Below, in pieces: positions 23,978-31,369 of a stretch of DNA of 38,142 nucleotides (the first letter of the stretch is position 1; every line of letters begins with the position of its first letter). Under the pieces are notes generated by a model. It saw only the letters and a program-made list of their open reading frames with translations. It searched no databases and was not told the DNA's origin. The position numbers were made by a program, and so were the translations under genes. This DNA comes from CAYLZN01 sp964387935 (GTDB lineage: Bacteria; Acidobacteriota; Vicinamibacteria; Vicinamibacterales; JAFNAJ01), in NCBI GenBank assembly GCA_964387935.1, contig CAYLZN010000013.1, forward strand, positions 1 through 38,142, given 5' to 3'.

Positions 23978-25272
23978 GAGTAACTTCTGGCACTCGCGTT
24001 TCGCGCATCCCATGGCACGTCGGCCTCTTGTGCGCGGTGTTCGCGCTCGGGGCGTCGGCGGCGAGCGCCCAGACAGAAGAACTCCCTCCGCCGCCGCCGG
24101 GCTACAGGCCGATCGTGCCCGACCTGCCGCACGAGGTGGACGCCGCGGCCTCGATCCGCAAGCCCTGGTTCAGCATCCACTTCGGGGCGGCCCCGATCCT
24201 CGACTACACGTGGTTCGATCAGGACCAGCCCAGCATCGACCAGGTGGGCGTGCAGGCGGATGCCTACGATACGCGTTCGGCGCGGGTCCAGGCGCGCGGC
24301 ACGCTGTTCAACAACCAGGCCCGGCCCTGGAAGTTCCTCGTCAGCTTCGAGTACCGCGGATTCGACGTGAACCCCGACAACGACTGGAGCTGGACGGACG
24401 TGTCGTTGACGATGCCCGTCGGTCCGCTGGGGGATCTGACGGTGGGCAAGATCAAGGAGTCGTTCGTGTACGAGATGGTGGGAGACGCCGCGAACCTGCC
24501 CCACCTCGAACGGCTCCTGAGCCCGTTCTTCACGTCGCGCAACATCGGCCTGCGTCTCAACAGGACGGTGCTCGACCAGCGGGCCACCCTCGCGTTCGGG
24601 GCCTTCAATGACTGGTGGGCGCAGGACGTCGACTACGACGACAGTGGCTGGGACTTCACCGGTCGCGCGACGGCGCTGCCGCTCTGGAGCGAGGAGGGAC
24701 GTCGCTTCCTGCACGTCGGCGGCGCCTGGCGCTACACCGGGGCCGACAACGGGCTGCTGCGCTATCGAGGCCGGCCTGAGTCGAACGTCGCTGACTACTA
24801 CGTGGACGCGAAGCTCGACGTCGATACGAAAGGAATTCCCGCCTCTCACGCGAACCACTGGGGCGCGGAGGCGCTCTGGAACGAAGGCCCGGTGTCGGTG
24901 CTGGCCGAGTATGCGGGCGCCTGGGTCTCATCGGATGTGGCCAACGACCCGCACTTCGATGGCTGGTACGCCACGGCCTCCTGGGTCGTCACCGGAGAGC
25001 ATCGCCCGTACGATCGCAAGTCGGGGTATGCCCGTCGCGTCCTGCCGACGCACCGCTGGGGCGCGCTCGAGCTCATCGCGCGCTACGGGATCGTGGACGC
25101 CGTCGACCAGGCGATCGACGGCGGCTCCATGAAAAAGTGGTTCACGGCCGTCAACTGGTGGGCCACGCGCCGCTGGCGCTTCAGCGCCGGCTTCGGGCAG
25201 GCGTTCCTCGAGAGGGACGGAACCGAGGGCCGGACGAACCAGACCCTGGCTCGCGTGCAGTGGATCTTCTGA
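23962..25272 (+). CDS. OprP/OprO-like phosphate-selective porin family protein
   Basis: The product has 436 residues from GTG 23962. This is the only start codon available ahead of the signal peptide (PWHVGLLCAVFALGASAASA), even though it lies in the heptamer array and lacks a Shine-Dalgarno sequence. A proline-rich linker (ELPPPPPGYRPIVPDLP) precedes the barrel. The blocks RSARVQARGTLFNNQARPWK, FLVSFEYRGFD, GPLGDLTVGKIKESFVYEMV and ERLLSPFFTSRNIGLRLNRT are typical of the porin O/P family, in which 'GxxxxPF' follows the first strands. The C terminus ends in Phe (ARVQWIF). The ion passed need not be phosphate; next to sulfatases, sulfate esters are an attractive inference. Confidence 0.88.
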   Translation: MAQGTRVTSGTRVSRIPWHVGLLCAVFALGASAASAQTEELPPPPPGYRPIVPDLPHEVDAAASIRKPWFSIHFGAAPILDYTWFDQDQPSIDQVGVQADAYDTRSARVQARGTLFNNQARPWKFLVSFEYRGFDVNPDNDWSWTDVSLTMPVGPLGDLTVGKIKESFVYEMVGDAANLPHLERLLSPFFTSRNIGLRLNRTVLDQRATLAFGAFNDWWAQDVDYDDSGWDFTGRATALPLWSEEGRRFLHVGGAWRYTGADNGLLRYRGRPESNVADYYVDAKLDVDTKGIPASHANHWGAEALWNEGPVSVLAEYAGAWVSSDVANDPHFDGWYATASWVVTGEHRPYDRKSGYARRVLPTHRWGALELIARYGIVDAVDQAIDGGSMKKWFTAVNWWATRRWRFSAGFGQAFLERDGTEGRTNQTLARVQWIF

Positions 25273-25310
25273 GCGTGGGGTAGACTCAAGGGTTACAGAG
25301 GAGTGATCGC

Positions 25311-26063
25311 GTGAACAGCTCGATAATCAAGCGCAGCGTCCTGGCCGCCGGCCTCGCGCTGCTGGTCCAGTCTCCGGTGGCCCAGGCCCAGTCGCAGGCC
25401 CAGTCGCCNNNNNNNNNNATCACAGCGCCGTACCTGATGGGCGCCGGCATGAGCGGCACGGCCGGCATCGGGCGGCTCGACGCCGACGTGAACATGTCGG
25501 CGTCGGACGTCTTCTCGAACCTGCAGTTCGGCTTCATGGGCTACTTCGAGGCCATGAAGGGCGACTGGGGCGTGGCGTCTGACATCATCTGGATGGCCCT
25601 CGGCACCAGCACGGACGATCCCGTGCCTGCCAACGTGGACGTGAATCAGGGAGCCTTCACCTTCCTCGCGCTCCGGCGGCTCTCGCCGGCCATGGAGCTC
25701 CGGGCGGGAATCCTGATCAACACGCTGCAGCCGAGCATCGAGTTCAAGGCCCCGATCAACCGCGAGCGGTCGCGTGACGAAACCTGGGTGGATCCCATCG
25801 TCGGCATCAACCTGCACACGCCCCGTGAGGGGAAGTGGGCGTTCGCGCTCGTCGCCGACATCGGCGGCTTCGGCGTCGGCTCCGACTTCATGTTCGACCT
25901 CATGCCCACCGCGCGCGTGAACCTCACCGACCGGACGGGCCTGGCGTTCGGCTACCGCTGGATCTCGCTCGACTACGAGTCCGACGCGGACGACAACACG
26001 AAGCGGTTCGCCTACGACGTGGTATCGAGCGGGCCGTTTGCAGGATTCGTGTTCAGGTTCTGA
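25311..26063 (+). CDS. outer-membrane beta-barrel protein, interrupted by an assembly gap
   Basis: The product has about 250 residues from GTG 25311, with AGAGGAG 8 bases upstream. A signal peptide ends PVAQAQ. A Gln/Ser repeat (SQAQSQAQS) then runs into ten N bases (25409-25418), so the true length there is unknown even though the frame is kept. The rest is an alternating strand pattern: ITAPYLMGAGMSGTAGIGRL, FGFMGYFEAMKGDWGVASDI, GWRWIS-like FGYRWISLDYESD, and a terminal FAGFVFRF. It resembles small 8- to 12-stranded barrels annotated 'outer membrane beta-barrel' or transporter-like; I cannot name a family. It lies 38 bases after the porin, so the two are probably co-transcribed. Confidence 0.75.
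   Translation: MNSSIIKRSVLAAGLALLVQSPVAQAQSQAQSXXXXITAPYLMGAGMSGTAGIGRLDADVNMSASDVFSNLQFGFMGYFEAMKGDWGVASDIIWMALGTSTDDPVPANVDVNQGAFTFLALRRLSPAMELRAGILINTLQPSIEFKAPINRERSRDETWVDPIVGINLHTPREGKWAFALVADIGGFGVGSDFMFDLMPTARVNLTDRTGLAFGYRWISLDYESDADDNTKRFAYDVVSSGPFAGFVFRF
25409..25418. other. assembly gap (10 N)
   Basis: Ten undetermined bases follow a Gln/Ser-coding repeat (CAGGCCCAGTCG units). A round number of Ns after a repeat suggests a scaffold join of unknown true length. Confidence 0.95.
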
Positions 26064-26071
26064 GGGAAACG

Positions 26072-26416
26072 TCAGTCCAGCAGGCGTCCGGCGTCGATGT
26101 CCAGCGCGGTGGCAAGCGCGCGGTCGAGTTCGCTGATTCTGCTGGCGGAGAGGCAACCAACGAAGGCCGTCAGTCGGGCTTTCGGGAGGCTGACGAGTTC
26201 GTCGCAGTGGAGTGCGCTCTCGTGCTTCAGGCCCTCGTCGGGTCCAACCGTCACCTGGCTTCCCAGGCCGTGGCGCGCGGAATACACAGGTGCGCAGACC
26301 ACTGTCGAAAAGCGCGAGTCGATCACTGCCTGGCGGCTGACCACGGCGAAGACACGGAACGCTTTCGGGTCAAGTCCACCAGGCCGGGCCACCCGGTACA
26401 AGTCCCCACGTCTCAC
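26072..26416 (-). CDS. MazF/PemK-family toxin
   Basis: The product has 114 residues from GTG 26416. Members are mRNA or tRNA endoribonucleases that stop growth. The family pattern is complete: MRRGDLYRVARPGG with KAFRVFAVVSRQAVID, then FSTVVCAPVYSARHG, LKHESALHCDELVSLPKARL, and FVGCLSASRISELDRALATA. The Arg after RVFAVVS and the CDELVSLPK block are the usual active-site surroundings. GTG overlaps the antitoxin stop by 4 bases (GTGA), the standard antitoxin-first layout. The specificity of cleavage cannot be predicted. Confidence 0.9.
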   Translation of the reverse strand: MRRGDLYRVARPGGLDPKAFRVFAVVSRQAVIDSRFSTVVCAPVYSARHGLGSQVTVGPDEGLKHESALHCDELVSLPKARLTAFVGCLSASRISELDRALATALDIDAGRLLD

Positions 26417-26643
26417 GGTTCGCCCTGATAGGCGAGGACATCCACGGCTTCAGCATTGAGCGCGTCGGCGTGGCGGTTGATCTGCGCCACCTCGTGTGCG
26501 TGGCGCTCCCGAGCCGCCTCCTCGCTCAAACGCTCACGCAGGAGCCGCTCAACTGTGCCGGACCGGCTTTCGCCGCGCCGCGCGGCCCGCTTCAGGCCGG
26601 CGACGACGTCCTCGGAGAGCGTTATTGATGTCTTCCGCTTCAT
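26413..26643 (-). CDS. ribbon-helix-helix antitoxin (MazE/CopG-like)
   Basis: The product has 76 residues. The N-terminal MKRKTSITLSEDVVAGLKRA followed by SRSGTVERLLRERL is a ribbon-helix-helix DNA-binding domain. The C-terminal part (HAHEVAQINRHADALNAEAV, then DVLAYQGEP) is the type that wraps the MazF toxin. It is the first gene of the pair. The palindrome 9 bases upstream of its ATG is the expected autoregulatory operator. Confidence 0.9.
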   Translation of the reverse strand: MKRKTSITLSEDVVAGLKRAARRGESRSGTVERLLRERLSEEAARERHAHEVAQINRHADALNAEAVDVLAYQGEP

Positions 26644-26651
26644 ACCTAGAC

Positions 26652-26671
26652 AAGAATACCATGGTATTCTT
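26652..26671. promoter_or_regulatory. 20-bp perfect palindrome, probable toxin-antitoxin operator
   Basis: AAGAATACCATGGTATTCTT is fully self-complementary. Outside it ACCT (26644-26647) and AGGT (26673-26676) add a further imperfect arm pair. It is notably AT-rich for this genome and ends 9 bases from the antitoxin ATG, where a dimeric ribbon-helix-helix repressor would block transcription or translation. Confidence 0.7.
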
Positions 26672-26707
26672 CAGGTACTCTGCACAGGGTCGCTGCCTCG
26701 CCGTGCC

Positions 26708-27520
26708 TCACCCCACGAACACGGGCATCGCACCCTTGATCCGGCCGGGGTGGTATCGCACCGCGTCTGTCGTCAGGGCACTGCGGAGTTCGTCTGGCGT
26801 TCCCCGGAAGAGGCAGGCGGATCGATCGAGCACGGCACATCCCACCTCCTGAGCGGGCAGGAGGCCAACCACGGCCCGGGACGCGTTCAGCACCGCGTGC
26901 CACTCCCGCGACAGTGCCGCTGGGTCGGGCCGGCTCGATTCGAAATCCAGGCCCGCCAGTTCCGCCTGCGAGTATCGGGCGCTGCGCGCAGCCTCCTCGA
27001 GGATCGACGCCGGGCTGAAGCCGGGATCCTTGCCGGCCGCCGCCCAGGCGAGATAGCCGAGCGGCTGGAGTCGACGGTCGCAGGTCAGCGTGTCGATGAA
27101 GTCGCGGGGCTCAAGGCGACCCACGAGTGCGAGCACCTTGTTCGTGGCGAGATCGAACGGGTGCAGCGCAAGCCCCAGATCGACATGCTCGACCAGCGGG
27201 AAGAACCGGTAGGCGCTGTCACGCGCCCACTGCACGACGATGATGTCGTTGCCGCGACGGACTTCCGCCTCGACGAACGTCGGCCGCTCCCGAATGACGG
27301 TGAGCCCGCACCCTGTCCGTTCGAGCGCCTGGCGATCGGCCTGCCACGACGCAGCCAGCGCTTCGTCGGTGTCATGGAAGAGATCCACATCCCTGGACAG
27401 GCGGGGGGCGGCGAGCAGTTCGTTCAAGGCGGCTCCGCCGGCCACGTAGCTTTCGCCGAGGCGGATTCGCGTGTCGGCTATCGCCCGACAGACGTCGCGC
27501 TGGAAGGGGGTGAGAGCCAT
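26708..27520 (-). CDS. AbiEii/AbiGii-like nucleotidyltransferase (putative toxin)
   Basis: The product has 270 residues. The N-terminal part shows the polymerase-beta-type nucleotidyltransferase pattern used by AbiEii toxins: ESYVAGGAALNELLAAPRLS then RDVDLFHD (G-G-x-A-L, then R-D-x-D). VEAEVRRGNDIIVVQWARDS would supply the third carboxylate, and HPFDLATNKVLALVGRLEPR then DFIDTL is the typical K-x-x-A-x-x-x-R-x-x-x-R-D-x-x-D block. In AbiE systems this domain transfers nucleotides to tRNA. No classical AbiEi antitoxin is beside it; instead a 76-residue ORF overlaps its 5' end by 43 bases. It is followed 64 bases later by the MazEF-like pair. Confidence 0.85.
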   Translation of the reverse strand: MALTPFQRDVCRAIADTRIRLGESYVAGGAALNELLAAPRLSRDVDLFHDTDEALAASWQADRQALERTGCGLTVIRERPTFVEAEVRRGNDIIVVQWARDSAYRFFPLVEHVDLGLALHPFDLATNKVLALVGRLEPRDFIDTLTCDRRLQPLGYLAWAAAGKDPGFSPASILEEAARSARYSQAELAGLDFESSRPDPAALSREWHAVLNASRAVVGLLPAQEVGCAVLDRSACLFRGTPDELRSALTTDAVRYHPGRIKGAMPVFVG

Positions 27521-27708
27521 GTCCGGATCTCGGCGGCGCGACGGAAGGCCTGGACGCTCCCGTGCCGCTCTATGGCGTCGAGGACGCGAAGCCCCTCATC
27601 CCGCGTGACGGGATAGTAGTCGCGTCGCAGGTACCACAGGCAGCGCTCGCGGTAGTCGTCGACCAGGGCGCGCAAGGCCTGCGCGACGGCTGGGGGAAGG
27701 GCGTCCAC
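27478..27708 (-). CDS. small protein upstream of the nucleotidyltransferase (putative antitoxin)
   Basis: The product has 76 residues from GTG 27708. It is mostly helical: ALPPAVAQALRALVDDYRER, then CLWYLRRDYYPVTRDEGLRV, LDAIERHGSVQAFRRAAEIR and TWLS. The C-L-W-[YF]-L-R-x-D-Y-x-P and 'I-E-R-x-G-x-x-x-A-F-R-R-A-A-E-I-R-x-W-L' pattern recalls small proteins I have seen next to AbiEii-type nucleotidyltransferases; I cannot attach a named family. The 43-base overlap with the toxin-like gene indicates coupling. TACAAT on the minus strand (27716-27721) lies 7 bases before the GTG, so the transcript could be leaderless. No Shine-Dalgarno sequence is visible. Confidence 0.65.
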   Translation of the reverse strand: MDALPPAVAQALRALVDDYRERCLWYLRRDYYPVTRDEGLRVLDAIERHGSVQAFRRAAEIRTWLSPPSSATSVGR

Positions 27709-27746
27709 GAGCGCAATTGTACTGCTGCGCGCCCCCGGAGCCTCCC

Positions 27747-27794
27747 AGAAAACACGACGGCGCCAACCGGTCCTCTCGACCGGCTGGCGCCGTC
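27747..27794 (-). terminator. Rho-independent terminator of the second sulfatase gene
   Basis: On the minus strand a stem of 10 + 6 bp with one mismatch (27756-27772 paired with 27778-27794, loop of five bases) is followed by GTGTTTTCT. It begins 18 bases past the sulfatase stop. The stem is strong and GC-rich, and the T-run is short but present. Confidence 0.75.
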
Positions 27795-27811
27795 ACTGTC
27801 CTGTCGTGGCG

Positions 27812-29299
27812 TCAGTGTCCGCCCGTCGTGGCCTCGCTCAGCGCCGCATCCGCCTTGTCCACGCTGAAGCTGGCGGCCTTCTGCCGCGGCGGGAACTCGG
27901 CGAACGTGCCCATGAACTTCTGCACGATCGCCTGCGCCGGCACGAGCATGAAGGCGTGGTCGAAGTGCCACTTCTGGTAGCCCCACGACTCGTGCATCGC
28001 CCGCTCCAGGGGGTCGGACCGCAGGTTGAAGATCCGCGGCAGCCGCAGCTTCACGAACGGTTCGGCCCACACGTCGAAGCCGTGGGCGCGCTGCTCCAGG
28101 AACATCACCTTCCAGTCGTCGACCCGCAGCGCGGCGAGGTCGCCGTCGTCGGTGAAGTAGAAGAATTCCCGGCGCGGCCACTTGTCCTCCGCGCCTGTGA
28201 TGAAGGGCACGAAGTTGTAGCCGTCGAGGTGGACCTTGTAGGTCTTGTCGCCGATCTTGTGCCCCTTCTTCAGCTTCTCCTTGAGGTCGGGCTCCCCGGC
28301 CGCGGCCATCAGCGTCGGGACGAAGTCCTCGAGCGACACGATGCCGTTGCTCACGGTCCCGGCCTTGATCGCCTTCGGGTAGCGCATGAGCAGCGGGATG
28401 CGGTAGCCACCCTCCCAGGGCGTGTTCTTCTCGCCCGCGAAGATCGTGGTGCCGCCGTCAGGCCACGACATCATCTCGGCCCCGTTGTCGGTCGTGTAGA
28501 CGACGATGGTGTCCTCGGCGATCTTGAGCTCATCGAGCTTGTTGAGAAGCTGGCCGATGTGCCCGTCGTGCTCCACCATGCCGTCCGCGTAGATGCCCTT
28601 GCCCGTCTTACCGGCCGACTCGGCCTTGAGGTGGGTGTTGACGTGCATCCGCGACGTGTTGAACCAGCAGAACCAGGGCTTTCCGGCCTTGGTGTTGTCG
28701 GTGATGAAGCGCACCGCGTGACCGAGCACTTCCTCGTCGATCGTCTCCATGCGCTTCTTGGTGAGCGGCCCGGTATCCTCGATTGTCTGGCCCCCCTTGC
28801 CATCGGCCCTGGCGTGGAGCACGCCGCGCGGGCCGAACTTCTTCTTGAAGTTCGGGTCCTTCGGGTAGTCGGGGTGCTCCGGTTCCTCCTCGGCGTTCAG
28901 GTGGTAGAGGTTGCCGAAGAACTCGTCGAAGCCGTGCGCCGTGGGCACGTGCTCGTCGAGGTCGCCCAGGTGGTTCTTGCCGAATTGCCCGGTGGCGTAC
29001 CCGTGCGGCTTGAGGTACTCGGCCAGCGTGGGGTCCTCCTTCTTGAGGCCCAGCGGCGAGCCCGGGAGCCCTACCTTCGTCATGCCGGTCCTGTACGGGC
29101 TCTGGCCCGTGAGGAACGCCGCGCGCCCCGCCGTACAGCTCTGCTGCCCGTAGGCATCGGTGAACATCGCCCCTTCCCTGGCGATGCGGTCGATGTTGGG
29201 CGTCTTGTACCCCATGATGCCGAGGTTGTAGGCGCTGATGTTGAACCACCCGATGTCGTCCCCGAACATCACGAGGATGTTGGGTCTCTTGTCTGCCAT
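27812..29299 (-). CDS. sulfatase with CxAxR formylglycine site, cytosolic
   Basis: The product has 495 residues from ATG 29299, chosen because AGGAGG lies 7 bases upstream; the longer open frame is discarded. It starts MADKRPNILVMFGDDIGWFN (metal-binding Asp pair). The nucleophile motif is CTAGR at C55 (QQSCTAGRAAFLTGQSPYRT), the Ala variant of CxPxR. Also seen are ATGQFGKNHLGDLDE (Lys and His), PWFCWFNTSRMHVNTH, VVYTTDNGAEMMSWPDGGTT (Asp-Asn metal ligands) and FFYFTDDGDLAALRVDDWKV. The length is that of ordinary type I sulfatases. No signal peptide is present, so like the first sulfatase it should be cytosolic. It is divergent from a BASS-family carrier. The natural substrate is unknown. Confidence 0.93.
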   Translation of the reverse strand: MADKRPNILVMFGDDIGWFNISAYNLGIMGYKTPNIDRIAREGAMFTDAYGQQSCTAGRAAFLTGQSPYRTGMTKVGLPGSPLGLKKEDPTLAEYLKPHGYATGQFGKNHLGDLDEHVPTAHGFDEFFGNLYHLNAEEEPEHPDYPKDPNFKKKFGPRGVLHARADGKGGQTIEDTGPLTKKRMETIDEEVLGHAVRFITDNTKAGKPWFCWFNTSRMHVNTHLKAESAGKTGKGIYADGMVEHDGHIGQLLNKLDELKIAEDTIVVYTTDNGAEMMSWPDGGTTIFAGEKNTPWEGGYRIPLLMRYPKAIKAGTVSNGIVSLEDFVPTLMAAAGEPDLKEKLKKGHKIGDKTYKVHLDGYNFVPFITGAEDKWPRREFFYFTDDGDLAALRVDDWKVMFLEQRAHGFDVWAEPFVKLRLPRIFNLRSDPLERAMHESWGYQKWHFDHAFMLVPAQAIVQKFMGTFAEFPPRQKAASFSVDKADAALSEATTGGH

Positions 29300-29607
29300 G
29301 CACTGTCCTCCTGGTGTGCCCCGGTGGGCATTGGTGAGCCGCGGCAGGAACTGGTGGAGAGGATTGCACGCCCGGTGCCATGTCATGCAGCACGTCGGGC
29401 AGCCACGGCTTTGCTGAAGAACCGCGATGGCGCTGGCATTCGCCCGCCACCGGCCCCCGGCAGGCCGCAGCCCGTTGTGGCCGGCCGCAGGCCTCGGTGA
29501 GGCTCGCGGCCCTGGGACCGCAGGAACCTCGCGTGGCATCTGGATTGCGAAATCGCACCCGGAGCGCGGAGAATACCGCCGCGCCGCGAGGGAAGGGGGC
29601 CGGAGCG
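29300..29607. other. gene-free divergent region between sulfatase and carrier
   Basis: No supported gene lies in these 308 bases. The left end holds the sulfatase ribosome-binding site (AGGAGG on the minus strand). A GC-rich block (29463-29482) shares CCGCAGCCCGTTG-Y-GGCC with 33238-33255 in another gene-free stretch. No convincing -35/-10 pair was found; both promoters should lie here. Confidence 0.6.
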
Positions 29608-30468
29608 ATGGGTGCCGCGCAGTTGATTGGTCTCGACATCACGGTCAGCATCCTGCTGCTGGTCTTCGCCCTGGGCCTGGGCGCGACCGTGGCCGACGCC
29701 ACCTACCTGCTCAGGCGCCCCGTCAAGCTCCTCCGCGCGCTCGCCGCGATGTTCCTCGTCGTTCCCCTGGCGGCCGTCGCGCTCGTGTATGTCTTCCAGC
29801 TCAAGTTCCCGATCGAGGTGGCGCTGATCGCGATGGCCGTGTCTCCGGTGCCGCCGATCCTCCCGGGCAAGCAACTGAAGCTGGGCGGCCGTGCGGGCTA
29901 CGTCTATGGCCTGCTCGTGGCGATGTCGCTCGCCGCGATCGTGCTCGTGCCGGTGATCGTCGAGGTCCTCGGCTGGATCTTCCCGCGCGATGCGCACATC
30001 GACTCCCGCGAGGTCGCGAAGATCCTGGGCCTGAGCGTGATGGTACCCGTCGTGGCCGGCCTGGCCGTCCGCCATCTCGCCCCCTCCCTCGCTGACCGCC
30101 TCGAACCCCTGGCCTCCCGGGTTGGGACCCTCCTGCTGGCGGTCGGCCTGATTCCCGTCCTCGTCATGAGCACGCCTCCGATCTGGACGCTGATCGGCAA
30201 CGGCACGCTCGTCGCCATCCTCGCGGTCGTGGGAGTGGGCCTCGCGGCCGGGCATCTGCTTGGCGGACCCGAGGCCGACGACCGGCGCGCCCTGGCCATC
30301 GCCTCCTGCATGCGGCACCCCGGCGTCGCCATGGCCATCGGGCGCCTGAACTTTCCAGACGAGCCCCTCGTCCCGGGCGGGATCCTGCTGTTCCTGATCG
30401 TGGCGGCCATCGCGACGACGGTGTATGGCAAGCGCGCCCTTCGTCTCGCCAACGCCGCCGGGGCCTGA
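29608..30468 (+). CDS. bile acid:sodium symporter (BASS) family transporter
   Basis: The product has 286 residues from ATG 29608 (MGAAQLIGLDITVSILLLVF); GGAG lies close before it. Eight to ten membrane segments are seen, among them LAAMFLVVPLAAVALVYVFQ, ALIAMAVSPVPPILPGKQLK, ILGLSVMVPVVAGLAVRHLA and GTLVAILAVVGVGLAAGHLL. The late block ALAIASCMRHPGVAMAIGRL corresponds to the crossed-helix 'A-x-x-x-R-N/H-x-x-x-A' region that binds sodium and substrate. BASS proteins carry organic anions including bile acids, pyruvate, pantoate and, in mammals, steroid sulfates. Being divergent from a cytosolic sulfatase suggests import of a sulfated organic anion; that is inference. Confidence 0.88.
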   Translation: MGAAQLIGLDITVSILLLVFALGLGATVADATYLLRRPVKLLRALAAMFLVVPLAAVALVYVFQLKFPIEVALIAMAVSPVPPILPGKQLKLGGRAGYVYGLLVAMSLAAIVLVPVIVEVLGWIFPRDAHIDSREVAKILGLSVMVPVVAGLAVRHLAPSLADRLEPLASRVGTLLLAVGLIPVLVMSTPPIWTLIGNGTLVAILAVVGVGLAAGHLLGGPEADDRRALAIASCMRHPGVAMAIGRLNFPDEPLVPGGILLFLIVAAIATTVYGKRALRLANAAGA

Positions 30469-30487
30469 TCGGGCCGGCTGGGATCGA

Positions 30488-31369
30488 TCAGGCCTGCCCC
30501 TCGGTGATTCCCGTACGGCGTGCCAGCGTCACGACCCGCCGATCCGGGTCCGGCAGTGAGATGCCTGCGTCCTTCAGCGCGCGTACGGCGGCCAGGCGCA
30601 CCGCTGATGCGGTGTTCATGTAGTCGGTGCGCCCGGAGTCCGTCCAGAAGCGCGCTTCGAGGTGCAGGTCGTTCGGCGTCAGGTCGCGGAGCCGCATCGA
30701 CGGCGCGGGCGCCGCATCGACGCCGGGGACCACGCGCATGGCCTCGAGGACGACGCGCATGGCGCGGTGCACGTCCGCTCCGTAATCGAGGTGGATGTCG
30801 ACGGTGGCCCGGCGGATCGGCGACTCCGTGTTGTTGGTCACCCGCGACGTGAAGACCTCCGCGTTGGGCACGAGCACCAGCCGGCCGTCGTAGGTGCGGA
30901 TGTGCGTGGCGCGCAGTTCGATCCGCTCGACCGTTCCCTCGGTGGGACCCACCACGATCTGATCGCCGATCTCGAAGGTGCGCATGAGCAGCACCAGCAT
31001 GCCGCTCACGAGGTTCGAGAGGATGTCCTTCAGGGCGAACCCGAGCGCGACGCCCGTGAGCCCCAGCCCGGTGACGACGGCCTGCGGGTCGAGGCCGACG
31101 GCGGTGAACATGACCACGAAGCCGACCGCCCAGACGGCGTAGTAGGCGAACTGCTGGACCACGAACCGGGCGGTCCGGTCCGCGAGGTGTGCCGCCGACA
31201 CCCGCACGAGGCGCCTGGCGATGCGGGCCAGGCCCCACGTGATGAGCAGGATGAACGCCGCGGTGGCCAGTGCGGGCAGGACGCGTGCGGTCGACTCGGC
31301 GATCTGCTGCAGGGAGCCCCGGAGATTGCGGGCGATCTGCTCGGCGAACGGGAGGCCGTGTGCCGTCAT
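30488..31369 (-). CDS. MscS-family mechanosensitive channel (short)
   Basis: The product has 293 residues from ATG 31369. It has three membrane segments: LPALATAAFILLITWGLARI, FAYYAVWAVGFVVMFTAVGL, and the pore helix GLTGVALGFALKDILSNLVS then GMLVLLMRTFEIGD. The beta domain follows (GTVERIELRATHIRTYDGRL, then VLVPNAEVFTSRVTNNT), then the alpha/beta cage (RRATVDIHLDYGADVHRAMR). This is the architecture of E. coli MscS, which opens on hypo-osmotic stress. ATG overlaps the stop of the larger MscS gene by 4 bases, so both are made from one message. Confidence 0.93.
   Translation of the reverse strand: MTAHGLPFAEQIARNLRGSLQQIAESTARVLPALATAAFILLITWGLARIARRLVRVSAAHLADRTARFVVQQFAYYAVWAVGFVVMFTAVGLDPQAVVTGLGLTGVALGFALKDILSNLVSGMLVLLMRTFEIGDQIVVGPTEGTVERIELRATHIRTYDGRLVLVPNAEVFTSRVTNNTESPIRRATVDIHLDYGADVHRAMRVVLEAMRVVPGVDAAPAPSMRLRDLTPNDLHLEARFWTDSGRTDYMNTASAVRLAAVRALKDAGISLPDPDRRVVTLARRTGITEGQA

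Noticed and set aside
23987..24006. Sigma-54 -24/-12 promoter (TGGCAC-N5-TTTC) before the porin
   Set aside because: The essential GC at -12 is missing and the site lies within the porin's signal-peptide codons.
29300..29539. 80-residue N-terminal extension of the second sulfatase
   Set aside because: No signal peptide or homology, whereas ATG 29299 has a perfect AGGAGG and begins at the conserved sulfatase N terminus.
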